DNA of 7,178 bases from Hyphomicrobium sp. (lineage in GTDB: Bacteria > Pseudomonadota > Alphaproteobacteria > Rhizobiales > Hyphomicrobiaceae), in contig JAUWCP010000119.1 of NCBI GenBank assembly GCA_030609245.1, positions 1 through 7,178 of the forward strand, given 5' to 3'. Shown here piece after piece: positions 1 through 5,054 of the stretch. The position numbers and the translations under genes were made by a program. The notes below the pieces were generated by a model, which was not told the DNA's origin, made no database searches, and was given only the letters and a program-made list of their open reading frames with translations. The first letter of the stretch is position 1. Each line of letters starts with the position of its first letter.

Positions 1-130
1 AACATCCGGTGCCAGACAGACTCCCAATAAAGGTCGACGCCGAACCTTCAACATTTCGGACGTAGAGTTCACCAACACGCTCCGTTGATCCACATAGGCG
101 GTTTGCGCGACGTGCTACATTAGGTGCGCC
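1..130. other. Left-edge stretch without a supported gene
   Basis: No gene can be supported here. One plus-strand frame is open from the left edge for 28 codons to a TGA at 86-88, so it could be the tail of a gene starting outside the window, but nothing in it is recognisable. On the minus strand an ATG at 54 opens a frame that runs off the left edge after 18 codons, without a clear ribosome binding site. Either could be real; I see no terminator for the gene at 131-436. Confidence 0.35.
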
Positions 131-436
131 TTAGGCGGCGAGCCGCTTGATCTTGGAAGATTTGAACGCAGCCCGGCCATAGTGGAGATCGTGGTCAATC
201 TGTAGCGCAAGCCACGTTTCCGCGTCACTGCCGATGGCCGCTTCAAGACGCAGAGCCATCTCCGGCGTCACAGAGCGCTTGCACGTCATGATATCGTGGA
301 GCGTCTGACGCGAAATGCCGAGTGCCTTGGCGAAGGCCGGCTTCGTCAAACCCTTCTCCGCCTTCAATGTCTCGAACACATCCTGGACAATCTCTCCAGG
401 ATGTACGGGCTTGATGGATGCGTGACGCTTCGACAT
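131..436 (-). CDS. higA: HigA-family antitoxin / XRE-type DNA-binding protein (101 aa)
   Basis: HigA proteins bind DNA and, in complete systems, neutralise the HigB mRNA interferase and repress their own operon. The family hallmark HPGEIVxxxFE is at residues 12-22. A helix-turn-helix of the XRE/Cro type spans about residues 31-52 (KPAFAKALGISRQTLHDI). The family's WLALQIDHDL segment follows at 75-84, then a basic tail. A start at 514 would add 26 arginine-rich residues unlike the family; the ATG at 436 has a GAGGAG Shine-Dalgarno (444-449 on the plus strand) 7 bases upstream and gives the usual length. In higBA operons the toxin normally lies just upstream of the antitoxin. Here that space is only about 150 bases before a tRNA gene and holds no toxin, so the gene is an orphan as far as the window shows. 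It could equally act as a solitary regulator (VapI/HigA-like). Confidence 0.85.
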   Translation of the reverse strand: MSKRHASIKPVHPGEIVQDVFETLKAEKGLTKPAFAKALGISRQTLHDIMTCKRSVTPEMALRLEAAIGSDAETWLALQIDHDLHYGRAAFKSSKIKRLAA

Positions 437-586
437 GGGTCTGCTCCTCAATGATAATCCTCGTAATCGACGTCGACGGCATCGGGTCCTTGGGGGCTCC
501 AACCAAAGGACCAAACGATAACGCTCGCTATTGCAACTGTTTTCGAAGCGTTTCCGGTCTAAGGCGAACGATGGCGAATGTCGCTC

Positions 587-679
587 TGGCGGAGACGGAG
601 GGATTCGAACCCTCGATACGCCTTTAAAGCGTATAACGGTTTAGCAAACCGCCGCCTTCAGCCTCTCGGCCACGTCTCC
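587..679 (-). tRNA. tRNA-Ser, anticodon GCU
   Basis: A complete serine tRNA of 93 bases including an encoded 3' CCA (plus-strand TGG at 587-589). The acceptor stem pairs GGAGACG with CGTCTCC over 7 bp, with discriminator G. The anticodon stem GCGGT/ACCGT encloses the loop TTGCTAA, giving anticodon GCU (plus-strand AGC at 643-645) for AGC and AGU codons. A long class II variable arm with stem ATACGC/GCGTAT, and a T arm GAGGG-TTCGAAT-CCCTC, confirm a tRNA-Ser. tRNA-Ser genes are common integration sites, but I see no second copy of the tRNA 3' end in this window. Confidence 0.97.
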
Positions 680-694
680 AGCGAGCGAAGCCAC

Positions 695-723
695 CTAATA
701 GATGCGGGGTGCGCTGATTGCAA
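695..723 (-). promoter_or_regulatory. Sigma-70-type promoter of tRNA-Ser
   Basis: Read on the minus strand, a -35 box TTGCAA (718-723) and a -10 box TATTAG (695-700) are separated by exactly 17 bases. Transcription would start near 688, about 9 bases before the mature tRNA 5' end at 679, which suits a short 5' leader removed by RNase P. Seen directly; activity is inferred. Confidence 0.6.
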
Positions 724-765
724 GCCAATGACGGGCCATACAGTCGTTGCGGCTTTTCCGGCCTC

Positions 766-794
766 TTGACGAGCGGGCCAGAGGCTCGCATCGT
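766..794 (+). promoter_or_regulatory. Candidate promoter of the secreted cysteine-rich protein
   Basis: A good -35 box TTGACG lies at 766-771, and 17 bases on is a weak -10 (CATCGT, 789-794). Alphaproteobacterial -10 boxes are often degenerate, so this is possible but unproven. Two small inverted repeats overlap it: GCCTCT/AGAGGC (761-766 and 780-785) and CGAGC/GCTCG (770-774 and 784-788). They could be an operator or chance. Confidence 0.25.
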
Positions 795-849
795 TACAAC
801 TTCGGCGTCATACTAAGTCGACAGCCTGCGCCAAGTGGGGAGCAGCCGA

Positions 850-1395
850 ATGCCAAGATCGATCGGCTTTAGTTTTGCAATCCTCATGATCTGCGTATTC
901 GCGCCGAATGCGTCCGCCCAGGAATACTGCGTCACCTGCACTGGTCCCGATGCCCTTTATCGCTGCATCATAGGCGGAGACGTAGCGCCTGCGGCGCGCA
1001 ATGCCCGCGGACAACTTCTGTGCATCAAGGAGCTGGCGAAAAGCGGCCAGCATGCAAGTTGCAGCGTCGATCGAACATCGTCAGGACCCTGCAGCGGCGT
1101 GCCAATGACGGTGATGCTCCCAGATGGCCCGAATGTCCCTGACGAGGCTTTCGCACCGCCGTTTGAAACGATCCAAGCTCCCGTTGGTGAGGAGGCGCAA
1201 GGCCGGCCTTCGGATCAGGAACCTCCACCTGAAAACGCAATCGAAAGTGCCGAGCCGGCCCCGGAAGGGCCGCCCAAAACCGTCGTGGATATGGCGAAGG
1301 GAACCGGAAAGAACCTCAAAAAGGCCGGGGATGCGGTGGGCAACGCCGCAAAGAAGACGTGGACTTGCCTGAGCTCGTTCTTCAGCGACTGCTAA
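850..1395 (+). CDS. Secreted cysteine-rich protein with entericidin-like C-terminal stretch (181 aa)
   Basis: Function unknown. A Sec signal peptide covers residues 1-23: basic start, hydrophobic core FAILMICVFA, and an ASA cleavage site before Q24. The mature part holds 8 cysteines. Six are in an N-terminal domain (27, 30, 39, 58, 71, 81). A Pro/Glu/Ala-rich linker (about 93-145) follows. A lysine-rich, Gly/Ala-rich C-terminal segment (about 147-170, KGTGKNLKKAGDAVG) ends with C173 and the terminal C181. An even cysteine count in an exported protein suggests disulfides. The C-terminal segment resembles entericidin peptides by eye, but those are tiny lipoproteins, whereas this is a larger protein without a lipobox. 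The ATG at 850 is preferred over a GTG at 835 because GGGGAG (837-842) lies 7 bases before it and would fall inside the longer reading. The gene converges on the Sel1 gene 16 bases downstream. Confidence 0.85.
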   Translation: MPRSIGFSFAILMICVFAPNASAQEYCVTCTGPDALYRCIIGGDVAPAARNARGQLLCIKELAKSGQHASCSVDRTSSGPCSGVPMTVMLPDGPNVPDEAFAPPFETIQAPVGEEAQGRPSDQEPPPENAIESAEPAPEGPPKTVVDMAKGTGKNLKKAGDAVGNAAKKTWTCLSSFFSDC

Positions 1396-1411
1396 AGTGA
1401 CGCCGGTCTAT

Positions 1412-1681
1412 CTAATGCGTGGCGATCCACTCGCGCGCCAGCCTTTGCGCACGTACGATCTGGATCTTCGTCATTTCGTGCACAATCTCGAGCCGGTAGC
1501 GCTTCGCGTCCGCATTGCCGCGCTGGGCTGCGAGATTGAACCACTTGTGGGCCTCGACGAGATCAAGCTCCACATCGCGGCCCACACAATACATGAGTCC
1601 AAGTTGATAGAGGGCGTCCGCCCCGTCCCCCGAGGCCACACCCTCGAGAGTGCTATGCGAAAAAAGTTCAAGCCGTGCCAT
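1412..1681 (-). CDS. Short Sel1-repeat protein (89 aa)
   Basis: Sel1-like repeats are helix-turn-helix solenoid units used for protein-protein contact. One clear repeat spans residues 22-63: DALYQLGLMYCVGRDVELD, then LVEAHKWFNLAAQRGNADAK, with the typical A-x-YxLGxMY and A-x-KWFxxAAxxGN pattern. It is followed by a helix ending REWIATH. There is no signal peptide, so it is probably cytoplasmic. Single-repeat proteins of this size and tail are, from memory, common in Hyphomicrobiales; their partner is unknown to me. The ATG at 1681 is chosen because an AGGTG lies about 9 bases upstream and the repeat begins soon after. An ATG at 1780 would add 33 residues of low-complexity sequence without a ribosome binding site. 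The opposite-strand open frame at 1397-1768 is its shadow. Confidence 0.85.
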   Translation of the reverse strand: MARLELFSHSTLEGVASGDGADALYQLGLMYCVGRDVELDLVEAHKWFNLAAQRGNADAKRYRLEIVHEMTKIQIVRAQRLAREWIATH

Positions 1682-2000
1682 AACGCAATACACCTGCACC
1701 TGAGTTGCACCTTGAAGCGGCGATTGCGTAGTGCCCCTGCCGCCCCTTCTTTCCCGCTCCGTGCTTGAGGCGGGAAACATGGCGGAAAGGATGTCAGACG
1801 TCAGATGAAAACTGGTAAACGGCGGAGGTAAAAATTACAGGCGAATTCGTTAGCCGAAGTAAAAGACGCCTAACACATGCGCCCCAAAGTGGTGCATTCG
1901 GTTCGCATCTGTGCAACGCGCAACCTCGCCTTCACAATCGTGCTTACCGCGCGATAACCATACCGAGAAAAAATCTGGGTGCACCCTTCCGCCATTGGGC
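1682..2000. other. Gene-free stretch between the Sel1 gene and qorA
   Basis: About 320 bases without a gene I can support on either strand. It should contain the promoter of the Sel1 gene (minus strand) and the 3' end of the qorA transcript. A weak minus-strand promoter-like pair (TTTACT, 18 bases, TGTAAT) lies around 1823-1852. An imperfect palindrome (ATGCGCC/GGTGCAT, one mismatch, 7-base centre) sits at 1877-1897. A possible qorA terminator is listed separately. A plus-strand open frame from 1911 overlaps qorA and lacks any recognisable sequence. Confidence 0.5.
1968..1986 (-). terminator. Weak intrinsic terminator candidate after qorA
   Basis: On the minus strand, 15 bases past the qorA stop, the palindrome GGGTGCACCC (1977-1986) is followed by AGA and a run of six T (A run at 1968-1973 on the plus strand). 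The T run fits an intrinsic terminator, but the stem is only about 3 G-C pairs with a TGCA loop, so folding would be weak. Termination could instead be Rho-dependent. Confidence 0.3.
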
Positions 2001-2975
2001 TCATGGCAGCAGCACAATCGACCCGGTCGTCTTGCGCGCTTCCAAATCGCGATGAGCTTGCCCTACCTCTTTCAACGCATAGGTACGGCTTACGGGAATC
2101 TTAATCGCACCCTTGGCGACCATATCAAAGAGCTCGCCTGCATTGGCGAGCAGGTCGGCGCGGCGTGCCGTATAGGTCATCAACAAGGGGCGCGTGGCAA
2201 AGAGCGAGCCCTTCAGCGAGAGAAGACCCATATCGAATGGCGGCACCGGCCCTGAGGCATTTCCAAAGCTTACCCACATCCCCTTAGGCTTGAGGCAATC
2301 GAGCGAAGCCGGGAACGTGTCCTTGCCTATTGAATCGTAAACGACGTTGCAGCCTTCGCCACCGGTGATCTCGCGAACGCGCCCAACAAAATCCTCCGTT
2401 CGGTAGTTGATGACGTGGCGGCAGCCGTTCTCCTTGGCAAGCTGTGCCTTCTCATCGGAGCCAACAGTTCCAATCATGGTCGCGCCAATTGCCTTGGCCC
2501 ATTGACAAGCAATGAGGCCAACACCGCCGGCCGCAGCATGGAACAACAGAACCGTTTCCGCCGTGCAGGGATACGTTTCGCGCAACAGATAACGCACGGT
2601 CATACCCTGCAGCATCATGGCGGCGGCCGTGGCGTCGTCAATTGTGCTGGGAATCTTGACGAGCCTATCAGCGGGAATAAGACGTTCGACCGCGTAGCCT
2701 CCCAGCACGCCGGCGTACGCGACGCGATCACCGATCTTGAGGTCGCTCACGCCATTACCCAGCGCTTCAACGACACCTGCCCCCTCCATGCCAATGATCG
2801 CCGGCAGGTCTGCTAGCTTGTATAGGCCCGTGCGGTGGTAGACATCGATGTAGTTGAGTCCAATCGCCGTTTGACGAATGCGCGCTTCTCCAGGGCCTGG
2901 ATCGCCGACCTCAACGACGCCCCAGCTCAAAGCTTCTGGACCCCCATATTCATGGATACGGACTGCGTGCGCCAT
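2001..2975 (-). CDS. qorA: NADPH:quinone oxidoreductase, zeta-crystallin type (324 aa)
   Basis: A medium-chain dehydrogenase/reductase without catalytic zinc that reduces quinones with NADPH. A GroES-like N-terminal domain (about 1-120) carries GLNYIDVYHRTGLY (39-52) and GMEGAGVVEALGNGV (62-76). A Rossmann domain follows, with the nucleotide-binding motif HAAAGGVGLIACQWAKAIGA (146-165), and then INYR (189-192) and VVYDSIGKDT (211-220). By recall, it matches Escherichia coli Qor along its whole length, including DCLKPKGxxVSFGN and the ending TGSIVLLP. Structural zinc cysteines of the alcohol dehydrogenases are absent. The ATG at 2975 is chosen because a GGAG sits 6 bases before it. The alternative GTG at 2987 lies inside that ribosome binding site. 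It is transcribed divergently from the lipoprotein gene, so their promoters share about 100 bases. Likely role: cytoplasmic quinone detoxification or redox balance. Confidence 0.95.
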   Translation of the reverse strand: MAHAVRIHEYGGPEALSWGVVEVGDPGPGEARIRQTAIGLNYIDVYHRTGLYKLADLPAIIGMEGAGVVEALGNGVSDLKIGDRVAYAGVLGGYAVERLIPADRLVKIPSTIDDATAAAMMLQGMTVRYLLRETYPCTAETVLLFHAAAGGVGLIACQWAKAIGATMIGTVGSDEKAQLAKENGCRHVINYRTEDFVGRVREITGGEGCNVVYDSIGKDTFPASLDCLKPKGMWVSFGNASGPVPPFDMGLLSLKGSLFATRPLLMTYTARRADLLANAGELFDMVAKGAIKIPVSRTYALKEVGQAHRDLEARKTTGSIVLLP

Positions 2976-3020
2976 TGTGGTCTCCACAATTGTTGCTGCC
3001 GGAGGCCTGCGCCGGTTGCC

Positions 3021-3049
3021 TTGACGCTGCCATCCTGGCCTTCTACGGG
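3021..3049 (+). promoter_or_regulatory. Candidate promoter of the lipoprotein gene in the divergent intergenic region
   Basis: A good -35 box TTGACG (3021-3026) is followed after 17 bases by a poor -10 (TACGGG, 3044-3049). It is placed suitably before the start codon at 3080. A minus-strand TTGTCT (3064-3069) with TAGAAG 18 bases away could serve qorA and would overlap it. Both are guesses from box similarity. Confidence 0.3.
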
Positions 3050-3079
3050 CTCATGCCACGGGCAGACAAGGGAGTTATG

Positions 3080-3532
3080 ATGATTTTTGGCGACGATCGA
3101 GGCTGGCGCGTGCTGATCCTAGCGCTGCTGCTGCCGGTTATCGCGCCATTGGGCTGCGCAGGCCCAAACGTTTCCGCTGGCCGCCCCTATGCGGGCATGA
3201 CGTGCGTGGATGATTCGGCCGAATGCATCAAACGCCGGCAGGCCACGCTGCGCTATCTAGAGAACGACACGAGCCGCGCCTGGGTCAAGCAGACTCCCCC
3301 ACCAGAGGCGTACGCTTCAGGCGTACGGCTATTCGCTCTCAAGAAGAAGAAGAAAGAGCTTACGTGTGATGAGCTCGCCCACGGCCGGCGCGAAGCCGAC
3401 AATGCACCCGCCGTGCTGCGCGGGCCTGCAGGCGCAAAGCTGACAACGGCACAAATTTCACGCGGCGTCATACTGGCAAGCGAGGTGTCGCGAGAACTTG
3501 CCAAAGAGATGCAGCGGCGCTGTAAATCCTAG
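3080..3532 (+). CDS. Probable lipoprotein of unknown function (150 aa)
   Basis: I do not recognise the family. Residues 10-25 form a hydrophobic export signal (RVLILALLLPVIAPLG) ending at C26. The lipobox PLGC is imperfect because position -3 is proline rather than leucine. If C26 is lipidated, four cysteines remain (42, 49, 96, 148), enough for two disulfides, which supports a periplasmic lipoprotein. The mature part has a run of five lysines (88-92) after GVRLFAL, then TCDELAHGRREADNAP, and a helical tail (about 122-148) with alternating charge. The start is ambiguous between ATG 3077 and ATG 3080. AAGGGAG (3068-3074) is 5 bases from the latter and only 2 from the former, so 3080 is preferred. 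An upstream TTG at 2975 would bury the export signal in a long N-terminus. DedA follows 128 bases downstream on the same strand. Confidence 0.8.
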   Translation: MIFGDDRGWRVLILALLLPVIAPLGCAGPNVSAGRPYAGMTCVDDSAECIKRRQATLRYLENDTSRAWVKQTPPPEAYASGVRLFALKKKKKELTCDELAHGRREADNAPAVLRGPAGAKLTTAQISRGVILASEVSRELAKEMQRRCKS

Positions 3533-3660
3533 ATCGTGCTCGCTCCCTATACCCATTGTGCATATGGCGCTTCCCATCCCGGTCTGCTCGGTCCAACATT
3601 GGCCGGCCTTCGTATTCCCTGAGTGAACGTCCTGCACCCGCGACGAGAAAGCCATAAAGA

Positions 3661-4185
3661 ATGTCGTTACAAGAAATCGCTGATGCGGTCGTTGCGTTCG
3701 TTCAAGCCAATCAAGCTTGGGCCGCGCCCGTGGCATTTGCGCTTGCGTTCGGAGAAAGTCTCGCGTTCATCTCCTTGATCTTGCCTTCGACAGTGATCCT
3801 GGTGGCCATCGGCGGCTTATTGGGGGCGAGCGCAATCGATATTTGGCCCGTCGTTATTGCGGCAGGCTTCGGCGGTTCGCTCGGCTATGCGATATCCTAC
3901 TGGATCGGGCTCTACTTCAACGACTCGATCAACGGTTACTGGCCGTTTCGCGACTATCCCGAAATGATGCGACGCGGCCGGGAATTCTTTGAGAAGTACG
4001 GCGCCTTTGCCGTCTTCCTCGGCCACTTTTTCGGACCAATCCGTGCGGTCATTCCCGTGATCGCCGGCATGGCTGCCATGCGCCAAATTCCGTTTCAGAT
4101 TGCCAACGTCACATCCGCCTTCCTATGGGCGGGAGGCGTCATCGCACCAAGCTTCTTAGGGGTCGCCTGGCTGACGGGGCACTGA
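3661..4185 (+). CDS. DedA-family inner-membrane protein (174 aa)
   Basis: DedA (VTT-domain) proteins are inner-membrane proteins linked to lipid carrier recycling, membrane homeostasis and proton-dependent transport. The sequence shows the family pattern: an acidic residue in a hydrophobic re-entrant region (GESLAFISLILPST, E32), followed by glycine-rich membrane segments at about 43-57 and 63-83. An amphipathic stretch with FFEKYGAFAVFLGHF comes next, then the signature FGPIRAVIPVIAGMAAM (124-140) with R128, P132 and G136. A last membrane segment lies at about 150-171. At 174 residues it is a little shorter than the common 190-220. The ATG at 3661 is the first start after an in-frame stop at 3655-3657. 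Its ribosome binding site is weak (GAGAAAG, 9 bases away). Which DedA subgroup and substrate apply cannot be read from sequence alone. Confidence 0.93.
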   Translation: MSLQEIADAVVAFVQANQAWAAPVAFALAFGESLAFISLILPSTVILVAIGGLLGASAIDIWPVVIAAGFGGSLGYAISYWIGLYFNDSINGYWPFRDYPEMMRRGREFFEKYGAFAVFLGHFFGPIRAVIPVIAGMAAMRQIPFQIANVTSAFLWAGGVIAPSFLGVAWLTGH

Positions 4186-4299
4186 CACGATCGACGGACC
4201 TCCTCGCAACAGCATAGGTCGTATAGCCGCGATCGAGGTTCTCGCTGTACACCACGAGGCCCCTCCCCTTGAATCTCTTGCTTCTTAGGGCCGGATCAC

Positions 4300-4348
4300 C
4301 TAGAGGAGGCCGACACACATGGCCTTCGCGCGGCCTTTGACCCTCTAG
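4300..4348 (+). promoter_or_regulatory. Possible RNA stem enclosing a Shine-Dalgarno upstream of the basic small gene
   Basis: A perfect 7-bp inverted repeat, CTAGAGG (4300-4306) and CCTCTAG (4342-4348), brackets a smaller possible pairing. The smaller one joins AGGCC (4307-4311) with GGCCT at 4321-4325 or 4332-4336. The strong Shine-Dalgarno AGGAGG (4304-4309) lies in the 5' arm, and the stop codon of a 9-codon open frame lies in the 3' arm. A ribosome translating the frame would melt the stem. That geometry suits translational control of the 55-residue gene at 4365, but no function is shown and a 7-bp repeat can occur by chance. Confidence 0.35.
4319..4348 (+). CDS. Possible 9-residue leader peptide (MAFARPLTL)
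   Basis: An ATG at 4319 follows one of the strongest Shine-Dalgarno sequences in the window (AGGAGG, 4304-4309, 9 bases away) and opens only nine codons before TAG at 4346-4348. The next gene's ATG lies 16 bases beyond that stop, and that gene lacks a good ribosome binding site of its own. Termination-reinitiation coupling is therefore possible. The peptide has no run of a single amino acid that would mark classic attenuation. It may be non-coding. Confidence 0.3.
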   Translation: MAFARPLTL

Positions 4349-4364
4349 ATTTTGGTAGAACCCT

Positions 4365-4532
4365 ATGAACAAGCGCACCCATCGCCACGTCGAGACTCTG
4401 AAGAAGAAAAGGCGCCGGGCCATTCCCCGCGCCAAGGTGACGCGCATCCAGGGCAATACGGCCGCCGTGCGCAGGCGGCTGAAGAAGCAGGCCGGCGTGG
4501 CACGCGTGGCCAAGGCCGCTACCAACGCCTAG
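4365..4532 (+). CDS. Small, highly basic protein of unknown function (55 aa)
   Basis: I do not recognise this protein. It is very rich in lysine and arginine: the first 40 residues include KKKRRR (13-18) and RRRLKK (36-41). It has almost no acidic residues, a single glutamate, and an alanine-rich tail ending AKAATNA. It has no signal peptide or membrane segment. Such composition suggests contact with nucleic acid or the ribosome, but that is inference from charge alone. Evidence that it is coding: 47 of 54 sense codons after the start end in G or C, as in the neighbouring genes. A stop at 4356-4358 in the same frame means the ATG at 4365 is the first available start. The nearest purine-rich stretch (GGTAGA, 4354-4359) is a poor ribosome binding site. 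Long minus-strand open frames across 4139-4664 are shadows of its G/C-rich third positions. Confidence 0.72.
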   Translation: MNKRTHRHVETLKKKRRRAIPRAKVTRIQGNTAAVRRRLKKQAGVARVAKAATNA

Positions 4533-4689
4533 GCGCCGTTCAGACAGGTTCCTATTAAGGGTATTGTCCCCGGAACGATCATGCTCGCACCAAAGCCGTC
4601 CGGGCATCGCGCCAGCGTGAGGCCTTCGGCGCGGTGTGTGCGTACTCAAATCTTGCCGGCTCACTAAGACTCAAAACGGAGTGAGGCAG

Positions 4690-4944
4690 ATGGTCAATGT
4701 CTATCTCTTTATCGAATTGCTGAGAGCGGCCAATCCGACTGAGATCGTGGATACGTTGAAGGGGGTCGAACTTGCCAACTGCAAGTTCGCCAACGTCGTG
4801 GTGTTGTCGGAACAGAAGATCGTCGCGCAGCTCAACTGCAACAGCTACGACAACGCGAGCCAGGCGATCTTGGAGAAAATTTCGCCGGTGGAGGGGATCG
4901 TCCAGACGAACATCGTCGCCGCCGTGCGCCCAGTTCACAGGTAG
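4690..4944 (+). CDS. Stand-alone Lrp/AsnC ligand-binding (RAM/ACT-like) domain protein (84 aa)
   Basis: The sequence matches the C-terminal effector domain of Lrp/AsnC regulators without the DNA-binding part. Strand 1 is VNVYLFIEL (2-10), helix 1 is NPTEIVDTLKGV (15-26), strands 2-3 are KFANVVVLSEQKIVAQLNC (32-50), helix 2 is NASQAILEKI (55-64), and the last strand is GIVQTNIVAAV (69-79). The GVxxTxxxxV-like ending is typical. In the family this fold forms dimers or octamers and binds amino acids. Stand-alone versions may bind ligands or modulate full-length Lrp proteins. GGAG (4678-4681) lies 8 bases before the ATG, so the longer open frame from 4636 is rejected. It precedes an amidase by 110 bases on the same strand. 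A role in sensing an amino acid or amide related to that enzyme is speculation. Confidence 0.87.
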   Translation: MVNVYLFIELLRAANPTEIVDTLKGVELANCKFANVVVLSEQKIVAQLNCNSYDNASQAILEKISPVEGIVQTNIVAAVRPVHR

Positions 4945-4971
4945 AGTGGAAACCTCAACGCGAAGCTTGCA

Positions 4972-4996
4972 GATGGCAGCCGCGCGGGCCGCCATC
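4972..4996 (+). repeat. Strong hairpin between the RAM-domain gene and the amidase
   Basis: GATGGCAGCC (4972-4981) and GGCCGCCATC (4987-4996) can pair over 10 positions with one mismatch, around a 5-base loop GCGCG. No T run follows on either strand, so it is not a standard intrinsic terminator. It could limit read-through, stabilise the upstream mRNA 3' end, or act in the 5' region of the amidase transcript. Confidence 0.45.
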
Positions 4997-5054
4997 CGCA
5001 ACTGATCGCCGAGGCGTGCCGGAAATGCAAGCGATAGCAGGGCAATACACGACC

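Noticed and set aside
437..514. N-terminal extension of the HigA reading frame to a start at 514
   Set aside because: The added 26 residues are arginine-rich and unlike HigA, while the ATG at 436 has a well-spaced GAGGAG.
587..610. Attachment site of an integrated element at the tRNA-Ser 3' end
   Set aside because: No integrase gene and no second copy of the tRNA 3' sequence was seen in the window.
1397..1768. Plus-strand open frame of 123 codons
   Set aside because: It lies opposite the Sel1 gene, shows no recognisable motif, and the Sel1 repeat on the minus strand is clear.
1877..1897. NtrC binding site
   Set aside because: The half-sites resemble TGCACC/GGTGCA, but the gap is 7 bases instead of 5 and no sigma-54 -24/-12 promoter with correct GG-GC spacing is nearby.
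1911..2816. Plus-strand open frames at 1911-2255 and 2415-2816
   Set aside because: Both are antisense to qorA, whose family match is continuous over its full length.
4291..4309. GGATCACCT resembling the 16S rRNA 3' end
   Set aside because: The match is only 9 bases; the following bases differ from the conserved CCTCCTTT tail and no rRNA sequence precedes it.
4139..4664. Two long minus-strand open frames (4139-4525 and 4296-4664)
   Set aside because: They overlap each other and the 55-residue gene, have no family resemblance, and arise from G/C-rich third positions on the opposite strand.
5016..5054. Amidase start at GTG 5016 or ATG 5025
   Set aside because: The residues before MSDDLGAF do not match the AMI1-type N-terminus; kept only as alternatives because the ribosome binding site at 5055 is weak.
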